Origin: an uncultured Clostridia bacterium
Lineage (GTDB): Bacteria > Bacillota > Clostridia > Christensenellales > UBA3700
Reading direction: 5' to 3'
NCBI GenBank assembly: GCA_947176115.1
Contig: CAMWPK010000039.1
Location: forward strand, 1 to 10,132
DNA length: 10,132 nucleotides
Part shown: piece after piece, positions 1 to 6,594 of the stretch
Position numbering within the stretch: position 1 is the first letter of the stretch
How the letters are laid out: every line of letters begins with the position of its first letter
The notes under the pieces: generated by a model
What the model saw: only the letters and a program-made list of their open reading frames with translations
Databases searched by the model: none
What the model was told of the DNA's origin: nothing
Program-made: the position numbers and the translations under genes

Positions 1-29
1 CACTTTATTTTTGCAAAAAAACATTATAT

Positions 30-35
30 TATAAT
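30..35 (+). promoter_or_regulatory. Probable -10 box of the cdaA promoter
   Basis: TATAAT lies at 30-35, about 30 nt ahead of the start codon. No good -35 box sits at the usual spacing: TTTTTG at 8-13 gives a 16-nt spacer but a poor match, and TTGCAA at 11-16 is too close. The window edge cuts off anything further upstream. The region is very AT-rich, so a chance TATAAT is possible. Confidence 0.4.
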
Positions 36-64
36 AATAGTGAAAAATAAAGGAGGAAGATAAG

Positions 65-928
65 TTGCTCAATTCTTTATTGGCTACGAATGTAAGCCAG
101 TCGGACGTAGCGTGGATAATAGTTAACATTTTGGTGACTTTGGCAGTTGCCATAATGATGTTTGTATTTTTTGCAAAACGTAACAGCTACCGTTTGGCGG
201 TAATTATATCCGTATACACAATAATTTATCTTGCTCTTTATATTTTGAACATCAACTTAGCGGAAGATAAGATTAGCATAGCTATTGACGTATTGAGATA
301 TTTCAATCTTTTCTGGATAGTAGCTATAGTAGACGTTTATAGATCAGACCTCAAGATCTTTTTGAGCAAGTTGGCAAGACGTCAAAAGACCAAGTACAAC
401 TACAATACGTCGGACGAAGAGCTTTTGATTTCCGCTACTGAGATCGTCAAGGCTTGTCAGAATATGGCAAAGAACGACGTAGGAGCTTTGATTATCATTG
501 CGCCGACGGAAATACCTCCTCACATTCTTGATACCGGTACGGCATTGGACGCTACTATATCCAGCGGACTTTTGGAGAGTATATTCAGCACTAAAGGTCC
601 TTTGCACGACGGAGCAGTCGTAGTGCTTGGAAATAGAATTATTTCTGCAGGTTGTTTCTTACCTCTTTCGCAAGAAGTTACGCTTGCAAAAGAACTTGGT
701 ACCAGACACAGAGCGGCGATAGGTATTACTGAGGAGAGCGACGTATTTGCAATCGTCGTCAGCGAAGAGAGCGGTATTATCAGCGTAGTACAAGGCGGTA
801 CTATCAAGAGATATATGACTCCTGAGAAATTGCTTGAAGAAATCAAGGTCATTTATAGAATAAGTACGCAGTCTGTAGTAAAGAAACACGATAAGCACGC
901 TAAAAAACACGACACTAAGAAGAACTAA
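65..928 (+). CDS. cdaA: Diadenylate cyclase CdaA, membrane-bound
   Basis: This enzyme joins two ATP into the second messenger c-di-AMP, which controls potassium and osmolyte uptake and cell-wall homeostasis in Firmicutes. The N-terminal part has about three membrane segments (roughly residues 16-36, 43-63 and 73-92). A short linker leads to a cytoplasmic DisA_N (DAC) domain at about 115-262. The two signature motifs are intact: DGA at 182-184 and RHR at 214-216. The length of 287 fits the family (about 270-280). The start is TTG at 65, chosen because AGGAGG at 51-56 lies 8 nt upstream. The C-terminus (273-287) is a Lys/His-rich tail, KKHDKHAKKHD, which is probably disordered. The partners cdaR and glmM, which normally follow this gene in Firmicutes, are absent: a terminator comes 26 nt after the stop. 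Family assignment is firm; the regulator is unknown. Confidence 0.95.
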   Translation: MLNSLLATNVSQSDVAWIIVNILVTLAVAIMMFVFFAKRNSYRLAVIISVYTIIYLALYILNINLAEDKISIAIDVLRYFNLFWIVAIVDVYRSDLKIFLSKLARRQKTKYNYNTSDEELLISATEIVKACQNMAKNDVGALIIIAPTEIPPHILDTGTALDATISSGLLESIFSTKGPLHDGAVVVLGNRIISAGCFLPLSQEVTLAKELGTRHRAAIGITEESDVFAIVVSEESGIISVVQGGTIKRYMTPEKLLEEIKVIYRISTQSVVKKHDKHAKKHDTKKN

Positions 929-954
929 GTATTATATCAACATAGTAAATCGTA

Positions 955-985
955 ATGCCAAACTATTTATTAGTCTGGCATTTTT
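955..985 (+). terminator. Rho-independent terminator after cdaA
   Basis: ATGCCA (955-960) pairs with TGGCAT (976-981); after one mismatch AC/GT continues the stem. The loop is nine A/T bases. A run of five T follows at 981-985. It lies 26 nt after the cdaA stop, so cdaA is probably transcribed without the next gene. Confidence 0.8.
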
Positions 986-999
986 ATTGAGAGAAACTC

Positions 1000-1161
1000 T
1001 GCTTAAGTTCATGCGTCAATCTTGCTACCGATTTATGCGCTAAGATCGTCTACGCATTGCCAACGTAGCTCTGCTACGCCGACAATACGTATCCTTCTTA
1101 TCACAAAAATCGCTTACGCAATCTTATACGCGTCACTCAAGCCTCGTTTCTAGGAAGAACT
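1000..1161. repeat. Palindromic intergenic repeat element, full copy
   Basis: From about 1001 to 1142 the sequence is a long imperfect inverted repeat. Its centre is CGTAGC (1064-1069), loop TCT, GCTACG (1073-1078). Arms of about 70 nt pair outward with a few mismatches and small bulges: ATTG (1056-1059) with CAAT (1083-1086), TAAGA with TCTTA, CGATTT with AAATCG, TTGC with GCAA, and finally GCTTAAG (1001-1007) with CTCAAGC (1136-1142). No protein is encoded. The head (1000-1021) and tail (1108-1161) recur downstream at 1176-1247. It looks like a MITE- or REP-like element; if transcribed it would fold into one long hairpin. Function and mobility are unknown. Confidence 0.75.
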
Positions 1162-1175
1162 GAATAAGAGAGAAA

Positions 1176-1247
1176 TGCTTAAGTTCATGCGTCAATCGCT
1201 TACGCAATCTTATACGCGTCGCTTAAGCCACGTTTTTAGAAAAAACT
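1176..1247. repeat. Second copy of the palindromic repeat, centre deleted
   Basis: Its first 22 nt (1176-1197) are identical to 1000-1021. Its last 54 nt (1194-1247) match 1108-1161 at 48 of 54 positions, the first 27 without a mismatch. The copy is 72 nt against 162 nt, so exactly 90 nt are missing; the junction falls on AATC, which borders the missing part on both sides in the full copy (1018-1021 and 1108-1111). Both copies are preceded by GAGAGAAA (989-996 and 1168-1175). The outer GCTTAAG (1177-1183) and CTTAAGC (1222-1228) still pair. Confidence 0.75.
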
Positions 1248-1261
1248 AAAAAGGAAAAAAT

Positions 1262-2500
1262 ATGAAAAGTACGATTACAATCCCCAAAATTTTATTGCCA
1301 AAAGCCAACGTTGACAAGAGCAAATGGAGCGTCATAGCATGCGACCAGTTTACGTCCCAACCGTCTTATTGGGAGCAAGTAGACAAGTTGGTCGCGCAAG
1401 CGCCGTCAACGCTGAGAATAATTTTCCCTGAAGTTTACTTAGAAGGGGAGAATAAGCAAGAGAGGATAAAGGCTATCAATGACAATATGCATAAGTATTT
1501 GCATAGCGATATATTTGAGGAATTTGAAGGTTTTATACTTGTAGAGAGAACAACTCCCGACAATCAACAGAGATTGGGGCTTGTCATAGCGATTGACCTT
1601 GAAGATTATGAGTATACCGAGCAAAACAACGCGCTTATAAAAGCCACTGAAAAGACAGTAGTCGAGAGGCTTCCCGCAAGAATAGAAGTCCGTAAGGGCG
1701 CTTGTCTTGAAAGTCCGCATATCATGATGCTTATGGATGATAAAAAGGATAAGATTATAGAGGCGTTGTATGCGCGTCGCAACGAATTGGAATTAGCCTA
1801 CGACTTTGCTCTCAACATGGGCGGAGGAAGTATCAAAGGATACAAGATAAAAAATTGCAAGCCTGTTATTGACGCAATTGACAATCTTTTGGATAGCGAA
1901 ACTTTGGTGGAGAAGTACGGAAGCGATAAGCCGATACTTTTTGCGGTAGGCGACGGCAATCATTCGCTTGCTACTGCAAAAGAGTGCTGGAACAATATCA
2001 AAAAGACGTTGAGCGGTGACGCTCTTAATTCTCATCCTGCCAGATACGCGCTCTGCGAGCTTGTAAATCTTCATGACGAATCCTTGAAGTTCGAGCCGAT
2101 ACACAGAGCTGTCTTTGGCGTAGGCGAAGAGTTTGTGGATTATATGGGAAGCGAACTTGCCAAACTAGGCGGGAATAGCGACGTCAAAGTCGTCTATGGC
2201 GACAAGGAATACTCTTGGAGAGTATCCGCCAATGCAAGCGATGCAATAGCCGATATCCAACATCTTATGGACGAATACAACAAGACGCATAAGGAAATGG
2301 TAATAGACTATATACACGGCGATAAGCATTTGCTTAGCGTAGCCAAAGAAAAAAACGCAGTTGCGGTCTTTATGCCTTGCTTAGAGAAGGACGGACTCTT
2401 TGACTACGTAGTCAGACGTGGTGTATTGCCTCGCAAATCTTTCTCAATGGGACACGCTGAGGACAAGAGATATTATCTTGAATGTAGAGTAATTTTATAA
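1262..2500 (+). CDS. DUF1015 family protein, function unknown
   Basis: The protein matches the DUF1015 family (Pfam PF06245) over its whole length of 412 residues. Recognisable landmarks are the N-terminal VDKSKWSVIACDQF (residues 17-30), the central GDGNHSLATAK (230-240), EPIHR (278-282), and a C-terminal block, FSMGHAEDKRYYLECR (394-409), typical of the Firmicutes branch. It has no signal peptide or membrane segment, so it is cytoplasmic. The biochemical role is not known to me. As I recall, members often sit beside serine-biosynthesis genes; here the downstream neighbour is aspartate kinase. The ATG at 1262 has AAGGA (1250-1254) 7 nt upstream. The cdaA terminator and the palindromic repeats precede it, and I see no convincing promoter in that gap. 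Confidence 0.88.
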   Translation: MKSTITIPKILLPKANVDKSKWSVIACDQFTSQPSYWEQVDKLVAQAPSTLRIIFPEVYLEGENKQERIKAINDNMHKYLHSDIFEEFEGFILVERTTPDNQQRLGLVIAIDLEDYEYTEQNNALIKATEKTVVERLPARIEVRKGACLESPHIMMLMDDKKDKIIEALYARRNELELAYDFALNMGGGSIKGYKIKNCKPVIDAIDNLLDSETLVEKYGSDKPILFAVGDGNHSLATAKECWNNIKKTLSGDALNSHPARYALCELVNLHDESLKFEPIHRAVFGVGEEFVDYMGSELAKLGGNSDVKVVYGDKEYSWRVSANASDAIADIQHLMDEYNKTHKEMVIDYIHGDKHLLSVAKEKNAVAVFMPCLEKDGLFDYVVRRGVLPRKSFSMGHAEDKRYYLECRVIL

Positions 2501-2526
2501 TTGCCGATTATTTGCTTGCCAAAAAC

Positions 2527-2556
2527 TTGACGGCAATGTAAAATATGGTATATAAA
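2527..2556 (+). promoter_or_regulatory. Candidate promoter for aspartate kinase
   Basis: TTGACG (2527-2532) and TATAAA (2551-2556) are separated by 18 nt, each one base off consensus. A further TATAAT at 2560-2565 has only a poor -35 (TGTAAA, 2537-2542). The area is AT-rich, so this is tentative. Read-through from the DUF1015 gene is also possible because no terminator with a T-run lies between the two genes. Confidence 0.4.
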
Positions 2557-2570
2557 ATATATAATATTAG

Positions 2571-2630
2571 ATAAGAAATAAGAGATAAGAGATAAAAAAT
2601 AAGAGATAAAAAATAACAAGATAAGAAAAA
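2571..2630 (+). repeat. A/G/T tandem repeat, 14-nt unit
   Basis: ATAAGAGATAAAAA occurs twice without a change (2585-2598 and 2599-2612). Degenerate copies flank it (from 2571 and up to about 2630). The stretch has a single C in 60 nt. It sits in the leader just ahead of the aspartate kinase ribosome binding site and would be unstructured in RNA. Confidence 0.7.
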
Positions 2631-2648
2631 GGTTATAAGAGGTAAGAT

Positions 2649-3968
2649 ATGTCAATCACAGTGGCAAAATTCGGCGGTACGTCAATGGCAGACGCCAAGT
2701 CAATAACAAAAGTAGCCGAGATTATCAAGCAGGATAAAAAGCGTAGATACGTCGTAGTATCAGCCCCGGGCAAGAGATTTTCGCAAGACCATAAGGTCAC
2801 GGATATGTTGTACGCATGTTATCACGACTTGCAAATCAACGGCGAGTGCAAAGACACTTTTGAAAAGATTAGAGAGAGATTCAAGGGTATAGTTGAAGAC
2901 CTTGCAATAGATCTTGATATAGACAGCTATCTTGACAAAGTCGAAGAAGAGATGTACAAATACGATTCCGCAGAGTTTTGCGCGTCTAGAGGCGAGTATC
3001 TTTCGGCGGTAATTATGGCTAAGGTATTGGGATACGCTTTCGTTGACGCTAAGGATATTATGGTCTTCAATGACAACGGCGACTTTGAAGCGGAGCTTAC
3101 CAATGAGAAAGTAAAGAGCGCGCTTGCAGGCATAGAGAGAGCAGTCGTCCCGGGATTTTACGGCGGTGACGAAGCAGGTATCGTTCGCACGTTTAGCAGA
3201 GGCGGTTCAGACGTATCAGGCGCGGTAATAGCAAGAGCGGTAGGCGCAAGCCTATATGAGAACTGGACGGACGTCAACGGTTTTATGTCGGCAGATCCAC
3301 GTATAGTCAGCAATCCAAAGCCAATCGCAACGCTCTCGTATAAAGAACTTCGCGAACTTGCTTATATGGGCGCCAACGTACTTCATCCCGAATCCATTTT
3401 CCCTGTAAGAATAAGCAGAATTCCAATCAATATACGCAATACTTTCTGTCCGACTGCAGACGGAACTATGATAGTAGCAGAGCTTAGCGAAGAAGAACTT
3501 GGCAAGAGAGTTATCACAGGTATAGCAGGCAAAAAAGGCTATAGTATCGTATATATTGAAAAGTCTATGATGAACAGCGAGCTTGGCTTTGTCCGTAAGG
3601 TTCTTGCAGTACTTGAGTATTACAATATATCTTTCGAGCATTTGCCGACGGGCATCGATACTATGAGCATCGTCATTGCCGACAGCGAACTTGCAGGCAA
3701 AGAAGACGTGGTAGTTGAGAGAATAAAGAAAGTAGTCAATCCCGACCATATCGAAATCAAGAGCGGAATATCTTTGGTAGCGACAGTAGGTCACGGTATG
3801 TCATTCAAGCCGGGTAGCGCGTCTACGCTTATTGGCGCTCTCGCTAAAGAAAAGATCAACATCAGAATGATAGACCAAGGCTCAAGCGAAATGAACATCA
3901 TTGTGGGTATTGCTACGAGTGACTACGAGAAAGCAATCAACGCCATTTATCAGGCGTTCCAAAATTAA
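2649..3968 (+). CDS. lysC: Aspartate kinase (aspartokinase), monofunctional
   Basis: It phosphorylates L-aspartate to 4-phospho-L-aspartate with ATP, the first step towards lysine/diaminopimelate, threonine and methionine. The amino-acid kinase domain spans about residues 3-280: KFGGTS at 7-12, SRGE at 113-116, RGGSD at 184-188, WTDVNGF at 206-212 and the LAYMGANVLHP block at 237-247. Two ACT domains follow (about 298-365 and 374-439) and normally bind the inhibiting amino acid; which one cannot be read from sequence. The early APGKRF (39-44) is typical of the clostridial and YclM-like group, and 439 residues is its usual length. No homoserine dehydrogenase is fused. The ATG has AAGAGG (2637-2642) 6 nt upstream. 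I see no lysine riboswitch in the 148-nt leader. Confidence 0.95.
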   Translation: MSITVAKFGGTSMADAKSITKVAEIIKQDKKRRYVVVSAPGKRFSQDHKVTDMLYACYHDLQINGECKDTFEKIRERFKGIVEDLAIDLDIDSYLDKVEEEMYKYDSAEFCASRGEYLSAVIMAKVLGYAFVDAKDIMVFNDNGDFEAELTNEKVKSALAGIERAVVPGFYGGDEAGIVRTFSRGGSDVSGAVIARAVGASLYENWTDVNGFMSADPRIVSNPKPIATLSYKELRELAYMGANVLHPESIFPVRISRIPINIRNTFCPTADGTMIVAELSEEELGKRVITGIAGKKGYSIVYIEKSMMNSELGFVRKVLAVLEYYNISFEHLPTGIDTMSIVIADSELAGKEDVVVERIKKVVNPDHIEIKSGISLVATVGHGMSFKPGSASTLIGALAKEKINIRMIDQGSSEMNIIVGIATSDYEKAINAIYQAFQN

Positions 3969-4001
3969 TTTAGCGTAGTATACGACTTTATAGGAGTAGA
4001 T

Positions 4002-4030
4002 AAAAGAGTGACTTAAAGGTCACTCTTTTT
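4002..4030. terminator. Bidirectional terminator between lysC and the galactosidase gene
   Basis: AAAAGAGTGAC (4002-4012) pairs perfectly over 11 bp with GTCACTCTTTT (4019-4029) around a 6-nt loop. On the + strand T4026-4030 forms the tail. On the - strand the AAAA at 4002-4005 gives a TTTT tail. It lies 33 nt after the lysC stop and 49 nt after the stop of the opposite gene, so it can serve both. Confidence 0.88.
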
Positions 4031-4079
4031 AGTTATTTATAATAAAATATTTTTGTCATTCAAGCGTAGTCAAGAGATC

Positions 4080-5705
4080 TTACACAACGTACACCTTACT
4101 TTCATAACTATTTAGCGAGGCAGAGAACTTTCTATTAGTTTTCACGATTTCGCCCGTCCATTGTTCAGTAAGGCTATATTCGTTTTTATGATTCATTGCC
4201 ACGTATTTATCGTCCACGATTTTTTGCAAATCGACGGTGATTTTTTTATTGCCTTTACGCTTGTTGAATACGCATATTGCCGTCCTGTCGCCTGATAGCG
4301 GTTTGGCGAGAATATCTACGCCGTTGCTTCTTTTTATGACTTTTGCTTGTTTGCCGAGTTCGTCTTGGTTGATAGCAATCATATTCTTATTTGTCACTAT
4401 ATCTAAGACGTCTTGTTTGATACTTCTCAAGTCGTTGCCCAGTATCAGAGGAGCGCAGAGCATACACCATGCGCTGAAGTGAGATTTGTTTTGGTCATAC
4501 GTAAGTTTGCCGTTGCCCACTTCCAGCATATCGGGATCGTTCCATCCTCCTACGCCCGCGTATTTATATAGTTTTGCGGTATGCTTATAGAGCATTACTA
4601 TCCAATGCCAATTTGGATTTATATCGGGAGTGGTGCGCCACAGATTGCCGGCTTTCGCACCCCATTTATACGGTTTGTTAAGACCCCATTCGCAAATTGA
4701 GAAAGTGATAGGTTTTTCCTCTTCGCCACTCTCGAGAGCGACTTTCTTAGTTGCTTTTTTAAGCGCCTGACCCATTTTGTAATACTGCAAAGCAGAAGAG
4801 TCGGCTCGACACGTCACGGGATTGGATAGCTGTATTCTATTTACGCCTTTATTAAGACGTACGATTTGCTGAAATCTAGCAGTCAAGTTGAAGAATTTTT
4901 GGTGAGGCAGTTCGTAAATATAATTTACTCCGTTGACGTTTGCGACAAGAGTCTTGTTGTACCAGCCCTTCTTTTTGACGCAAACAGTAAGCACGTACTC
5001 GCCGTCTTCGTCTACGCTTATACTGTCAAAAGTCGCTATGCCCCTAGCTTTATCAAGTCCGGAGATATAATATCCGCCGTCAAGTTTTTTGTTGGGCATA
5101 AACTTAGCAAGACCGTCAAGTTTTGCGTCTTTGCAATTTACGACAATGCCTTTCTTTTCGCCTACCTTTACTATTTCTAAAGCGTATACTAGCGGAGCGT
5201 ATTTACTGTATTGCTCATTGTGACAAAAGTCATACTTAAAGTATTCGATTCCCCACTTAGCAAAGTTGAGCGCGTCTTTTTCTTCGTTGTGAAGAGATGC
5301 GGGTAAGTTTTCGCAAGTTAGAGTACCGTTTGACGAATATATGCCTACCTTAAGTCCCAAGTCGTTGAGCTTAGCCACTAAAGAGGGAATACCGTTCTTA
5401 AAACGCACCAAGTCGCCCTGTAGATTCCCATTTTCGTCGCGCAGATTGGAATGCCAATTATCGTCGAGATTGATAAACTTATATCCTGCGTCTAGCAAGC
5501 CTTTTTCAAGCATTGCCTTGCCCGTATCGTAAATCAAGTCTTCGTCTATATTATTTTTGAAAGTGTTCCAGCTTGCCCAACCCATAGGCGGAGTAAGCGC
5601 AACGCTATTGTCATATTTTTCGCCAATATCTAGCTTTGCCGTTTTTTTCCTAGGTGTCAATAGCATTTTTATATAACACGCAGGACACATACCGTTTCGT
5701 TTCAT
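4080..5705 (-). CDS. Alpha-galactosidase, glycoside hydrolase family 27, with inserted domain
   Basis: It should release terminal alpha-1,6-linked galactose from melibiose, raffinose-type sugars or galactomannan. The GH27 barrel begins at LTPPMGWASW (residues 37-46). DD at 81-82 and CEW at 338-340 are substrate-site motifs. The nucleophile is D159 in YFKYDFC and the acid/base D361 in WRTTPDI, with GWNDPDMLEVGN at 387-398. A beta-sandwich end domain covers about 455-541. Residues about 178-308 are an extra block placed between the nucleophile segment and the next barrel helix; its beta-rich sequence, ending in a GVNRIQLSN-like strand, suggests a CBM6/35-like module. No signal peptide is seen, only a short basic N-terminus with CPAC (7-10), so it is probably cytosolic. 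The start is supported by AAGGGG 7 nt upstream, which overlaps the stop codon of the preceding gene. Confidence 0.92.
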   Translation of the reverse strand: MKRNGMCPACYIKMLLTPRKKTAKLDIGEKYDNSVALTPPMGWASWNTFKNNIDEDLIYDTGKAMLEKGLLDAGYKFINLDDNWHSNLRDENGNLQGDLVRFKNGIPSLVAKLNDLGLKVGIYSSNGTLTCENLPASLHNEEKDALNFAKWGIEYFKYDFCHNEQYSKYAPLVYALEIVKVGEKKGIVVNCKDAKLDGLAKFMPNKKLDGGYYISGLDKARGIATFDSISVDEDGEYVLTVCVKKKGWYNKTLVANVNGVNYIYELPHQKFFNLTARFQQIVRLNKGVNRIQLSNPVTCRADSSALQYYKMGQALKKATKKVALESGEEEKPITFSICEWGLNKPYKWGAKAGNLWRTTPDINPNWHWIVMLYKHTAKLYKYAGVGGWNDPDMLEVGNGKLTYDQNKSHFSAWCMLCAPLILGNDLRSIKQDVLDIVTNKNMIAINQDELGKQAKVIKRSNGVDILAKPLSGDRTAICVFNKRKGNKKITVDLQKIVDDKYVAMNHKNEYSLTEQWTGEIVKTNRKFSASLNSYESKVYVV

Positions 5706-5716
5706 AAATTTTCCCC

Positions 5717-6070
5717 TTATGCTAATTGAAATATTTTAATAGCGTCTTTGTTGCCACATGCGACTGCTTTGCCTCGTTTTAGAATAATAGTATTTTCGCC
5801 TTTATAATATTTGCTTAGAGTTTCCACGCCTTCTCGCGCCAAAACTTCGTTGGAATACCAAATAATAAACAGACTTACGCCGTCTTTATTAAAGACGCGT
5901 ATGGAAAACTTGCTTCCTGCGCTAAAATGCTTGTGCGAATAGTCGGCCTTTAGATATTTATTGGTGACCTTGCTTTCACTGGGAGTTGAGGTAAAGAAAA
6001 GCCCAACGCTAAGTACTATTATAAAACATATCAAAAGAGTAGACAGTATGATTACGCTTGACTTGCGCAT
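5717..6070 (-). CDS. Small membrane-anchored protein, paralog A of the lipoprotein trio
   Basis: I do not recognise a named family. The 117-residue protein has a hydrophobic N-terminal segment (about 6-26) and a small exported domain. It shares with the two genes upstream a W-[YF] followed by an acidic/Ala/Lys helix (here W71, then NEVLARE), and near the end KRGKAV (98-103) then GNKDAIKIF. Where paralogs B and C have a lipobox cysteine (ACT), this one reads TST (27-29), with Ser at the place of Cys, so it cannot be lipidated there. It is probably held by the uncleaved segment, or released. Its TAA stop forms part of the ribosome binding site of the galactosidase gene 11 nt further on, so the two are co-transcribed. 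GAGGT at 6075-6079 is its own binding site. Confidence 0.75.
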   Translation of the reverse strand: MRKSSVIILSTLLICFIIVLSVGLFFTSTPSESKVTNKYLKADYSHKHFSAGSKFSIRVFNKDGVSLFIIWYSNEVLAREGVETLSKYYKGENTIILKRGKAVACGNKDAIKIFQLA

Positions 6071-6099
6071 TTTTACCTCGCGAAAATTTTATTGTTTAT

Positions 6100-6128
6100 A
6101 TTATACTACGTATTAAAGAAAATGTAAA
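6100..6128 (-). promoter_or_regulatory. Sigma-A promoter of the paralog A / galactosidase operon
   Basis: On the - strand TTTACA (6123-6128) and a perfect TATAAT (6100-6105) are separated by exactly 17 nt. Transcription would begin near 6093, about 22 nt before the ATG at 6070. The terminator of the preceding gene lies just upstream, so this is probably the main promoter of the two-gene operon. I see no catabolite-repression (cre) site or clear operator. Confidence 0.8.
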
Positions 6129-6139
6129 GGGGGAAAAGC

Positions 6140-6165
6140 AAAGGCGCGACTAAAGTCACGCCTTT
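6140..6165 (-). terminator. Terminator after paralog B
   Basis: AAAGGCG (6140-6146) and CGCCTTT (6159-6165) form the base, and GAC/GTC continue after one mismatch, with a 4-nt loop. Read on the - strand it ends in TTTGCTTTT, an interrupted T-run. It begins 22 nt after the stop of paralog B. Confidence 0.75.
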
Positions 6166-6187
6166 ACGTTAAAATGATTTGTTACGA

Positions 6188-6532
6188 TTAGAACAACTTG
6201 ATTGAATCTTCATCGCCGACTGCCACAGCGTTGCCTTTTCTCTTGACATTCTTTTCGCTGTAACCTGGGAGTTTGATTGAATTGTTGTAAGCCTCTTTTG
6301 CCTTATCTTCATTTTCGAACCAAGTGATGGTGATTTGCTTAATGCTGGTCAAAGATTCAGCTTTGGTAAGTATGACTACGTCTGAGTTTTCGTCACCGGC
6401 AAAAAGAGTGTATTCATTTTTCTTAAACTTATTGATTACGCTTTTTTGACTAGGCGTACAAGCTACGCACATAACTGCTACCATTACTACCAATAGCACA
6501 ACGGCAACAGAAAGAACGACTTTCTTTTTCAT
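6188..6532 (-). CDS. Small putative lipoprotein, paralog B
   Basis: 114 residues. The N-terminus is a lipoprotein-type signal: MKKK, a hydrophobic stretch (5-24), then VAC with C25 as the likely lipidated residue; Cys at -3 is unusual for a lipobox. After removal about 90 polar residues remain outside the membrane. The pattern ITWFENEDKAKEAY (69-82), with W71, and VKRKGNAVAVG then DSIKLF at the very end, is shared with paralogs A and C. Similar small lipoproteins ending in an AIK-F-like motif are, as I recall, common in uncultured Clostridia; I know of no assigned function. AGGAGG (6541-6546 on the complement) lies 8 nt before the ATG. The gene has its own promoter and terminator, so it is a single-gene unit. 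Confidence 0.8.
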   Translation of the reverse strand: MKKKVVLSVAVVLLVVMVAVMCVACTPSQKSVINKFKKNEYTLFAGDENSDVVILTKAESLTSIKQITITWFENEDKAKEAYNNSIKLPGYSEKNVKRKGNAVAVGDEDSIKLF

Positions 6533-6565
6533 AAAATTTGCCTCCTAAATATTTTTGATAATCTA

Positions 6566-6594
6566 ATTGTAACATTGAATATTAGAATTGTAAA
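6566..6594 (-). promoter_or_regulatory. Sigma-A promoter of paralog B
   Basis: On the - strand TTTACA (6589-6594), a 17-nt spacer and TACAAT (6566-6571). The -35 is the same as that of paralog A. The start point would be near 6559, giving a leader of about 27 nt that holds the AGGAGG. Confidence 0.75.

Noticed and set aside
989..1247. Possible CRISPR array, because of recurring blocks
   Set aside because: There are only two copies, the repeated blocks are of unequal length, and the difference is one internal deletion. There are no regular spacers and no cas genes.
2500..2537. ATTGCCG ... CGGCAAT as terminator of the DUF1015 gene
   Set aside because: The 7-bp stem has a 24-nt loop and no T-run follows; GTAAAAT comes next.
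2501..2648. Lysine riboswitch (L-box) ahead of aspartate kinase
   Set aside because: The leader is shorter than an L-box, is almost free of C, and shows none of its conserved helices.
3252..3794. Antisense open frame of 180 codons inside lysC
   Set aside because: It lies wholly opposite a conserved kinase gene, has no ribosome binding site or family resemblance, and is explained by codon bias of lysC.
4866..5180. Open frame of 104 codons on the + strand inside the galactosidase gene
   Set aside because: It is a shadow of the inserted domain's coding sequence, without a ribosome binding site or recognisable protein.
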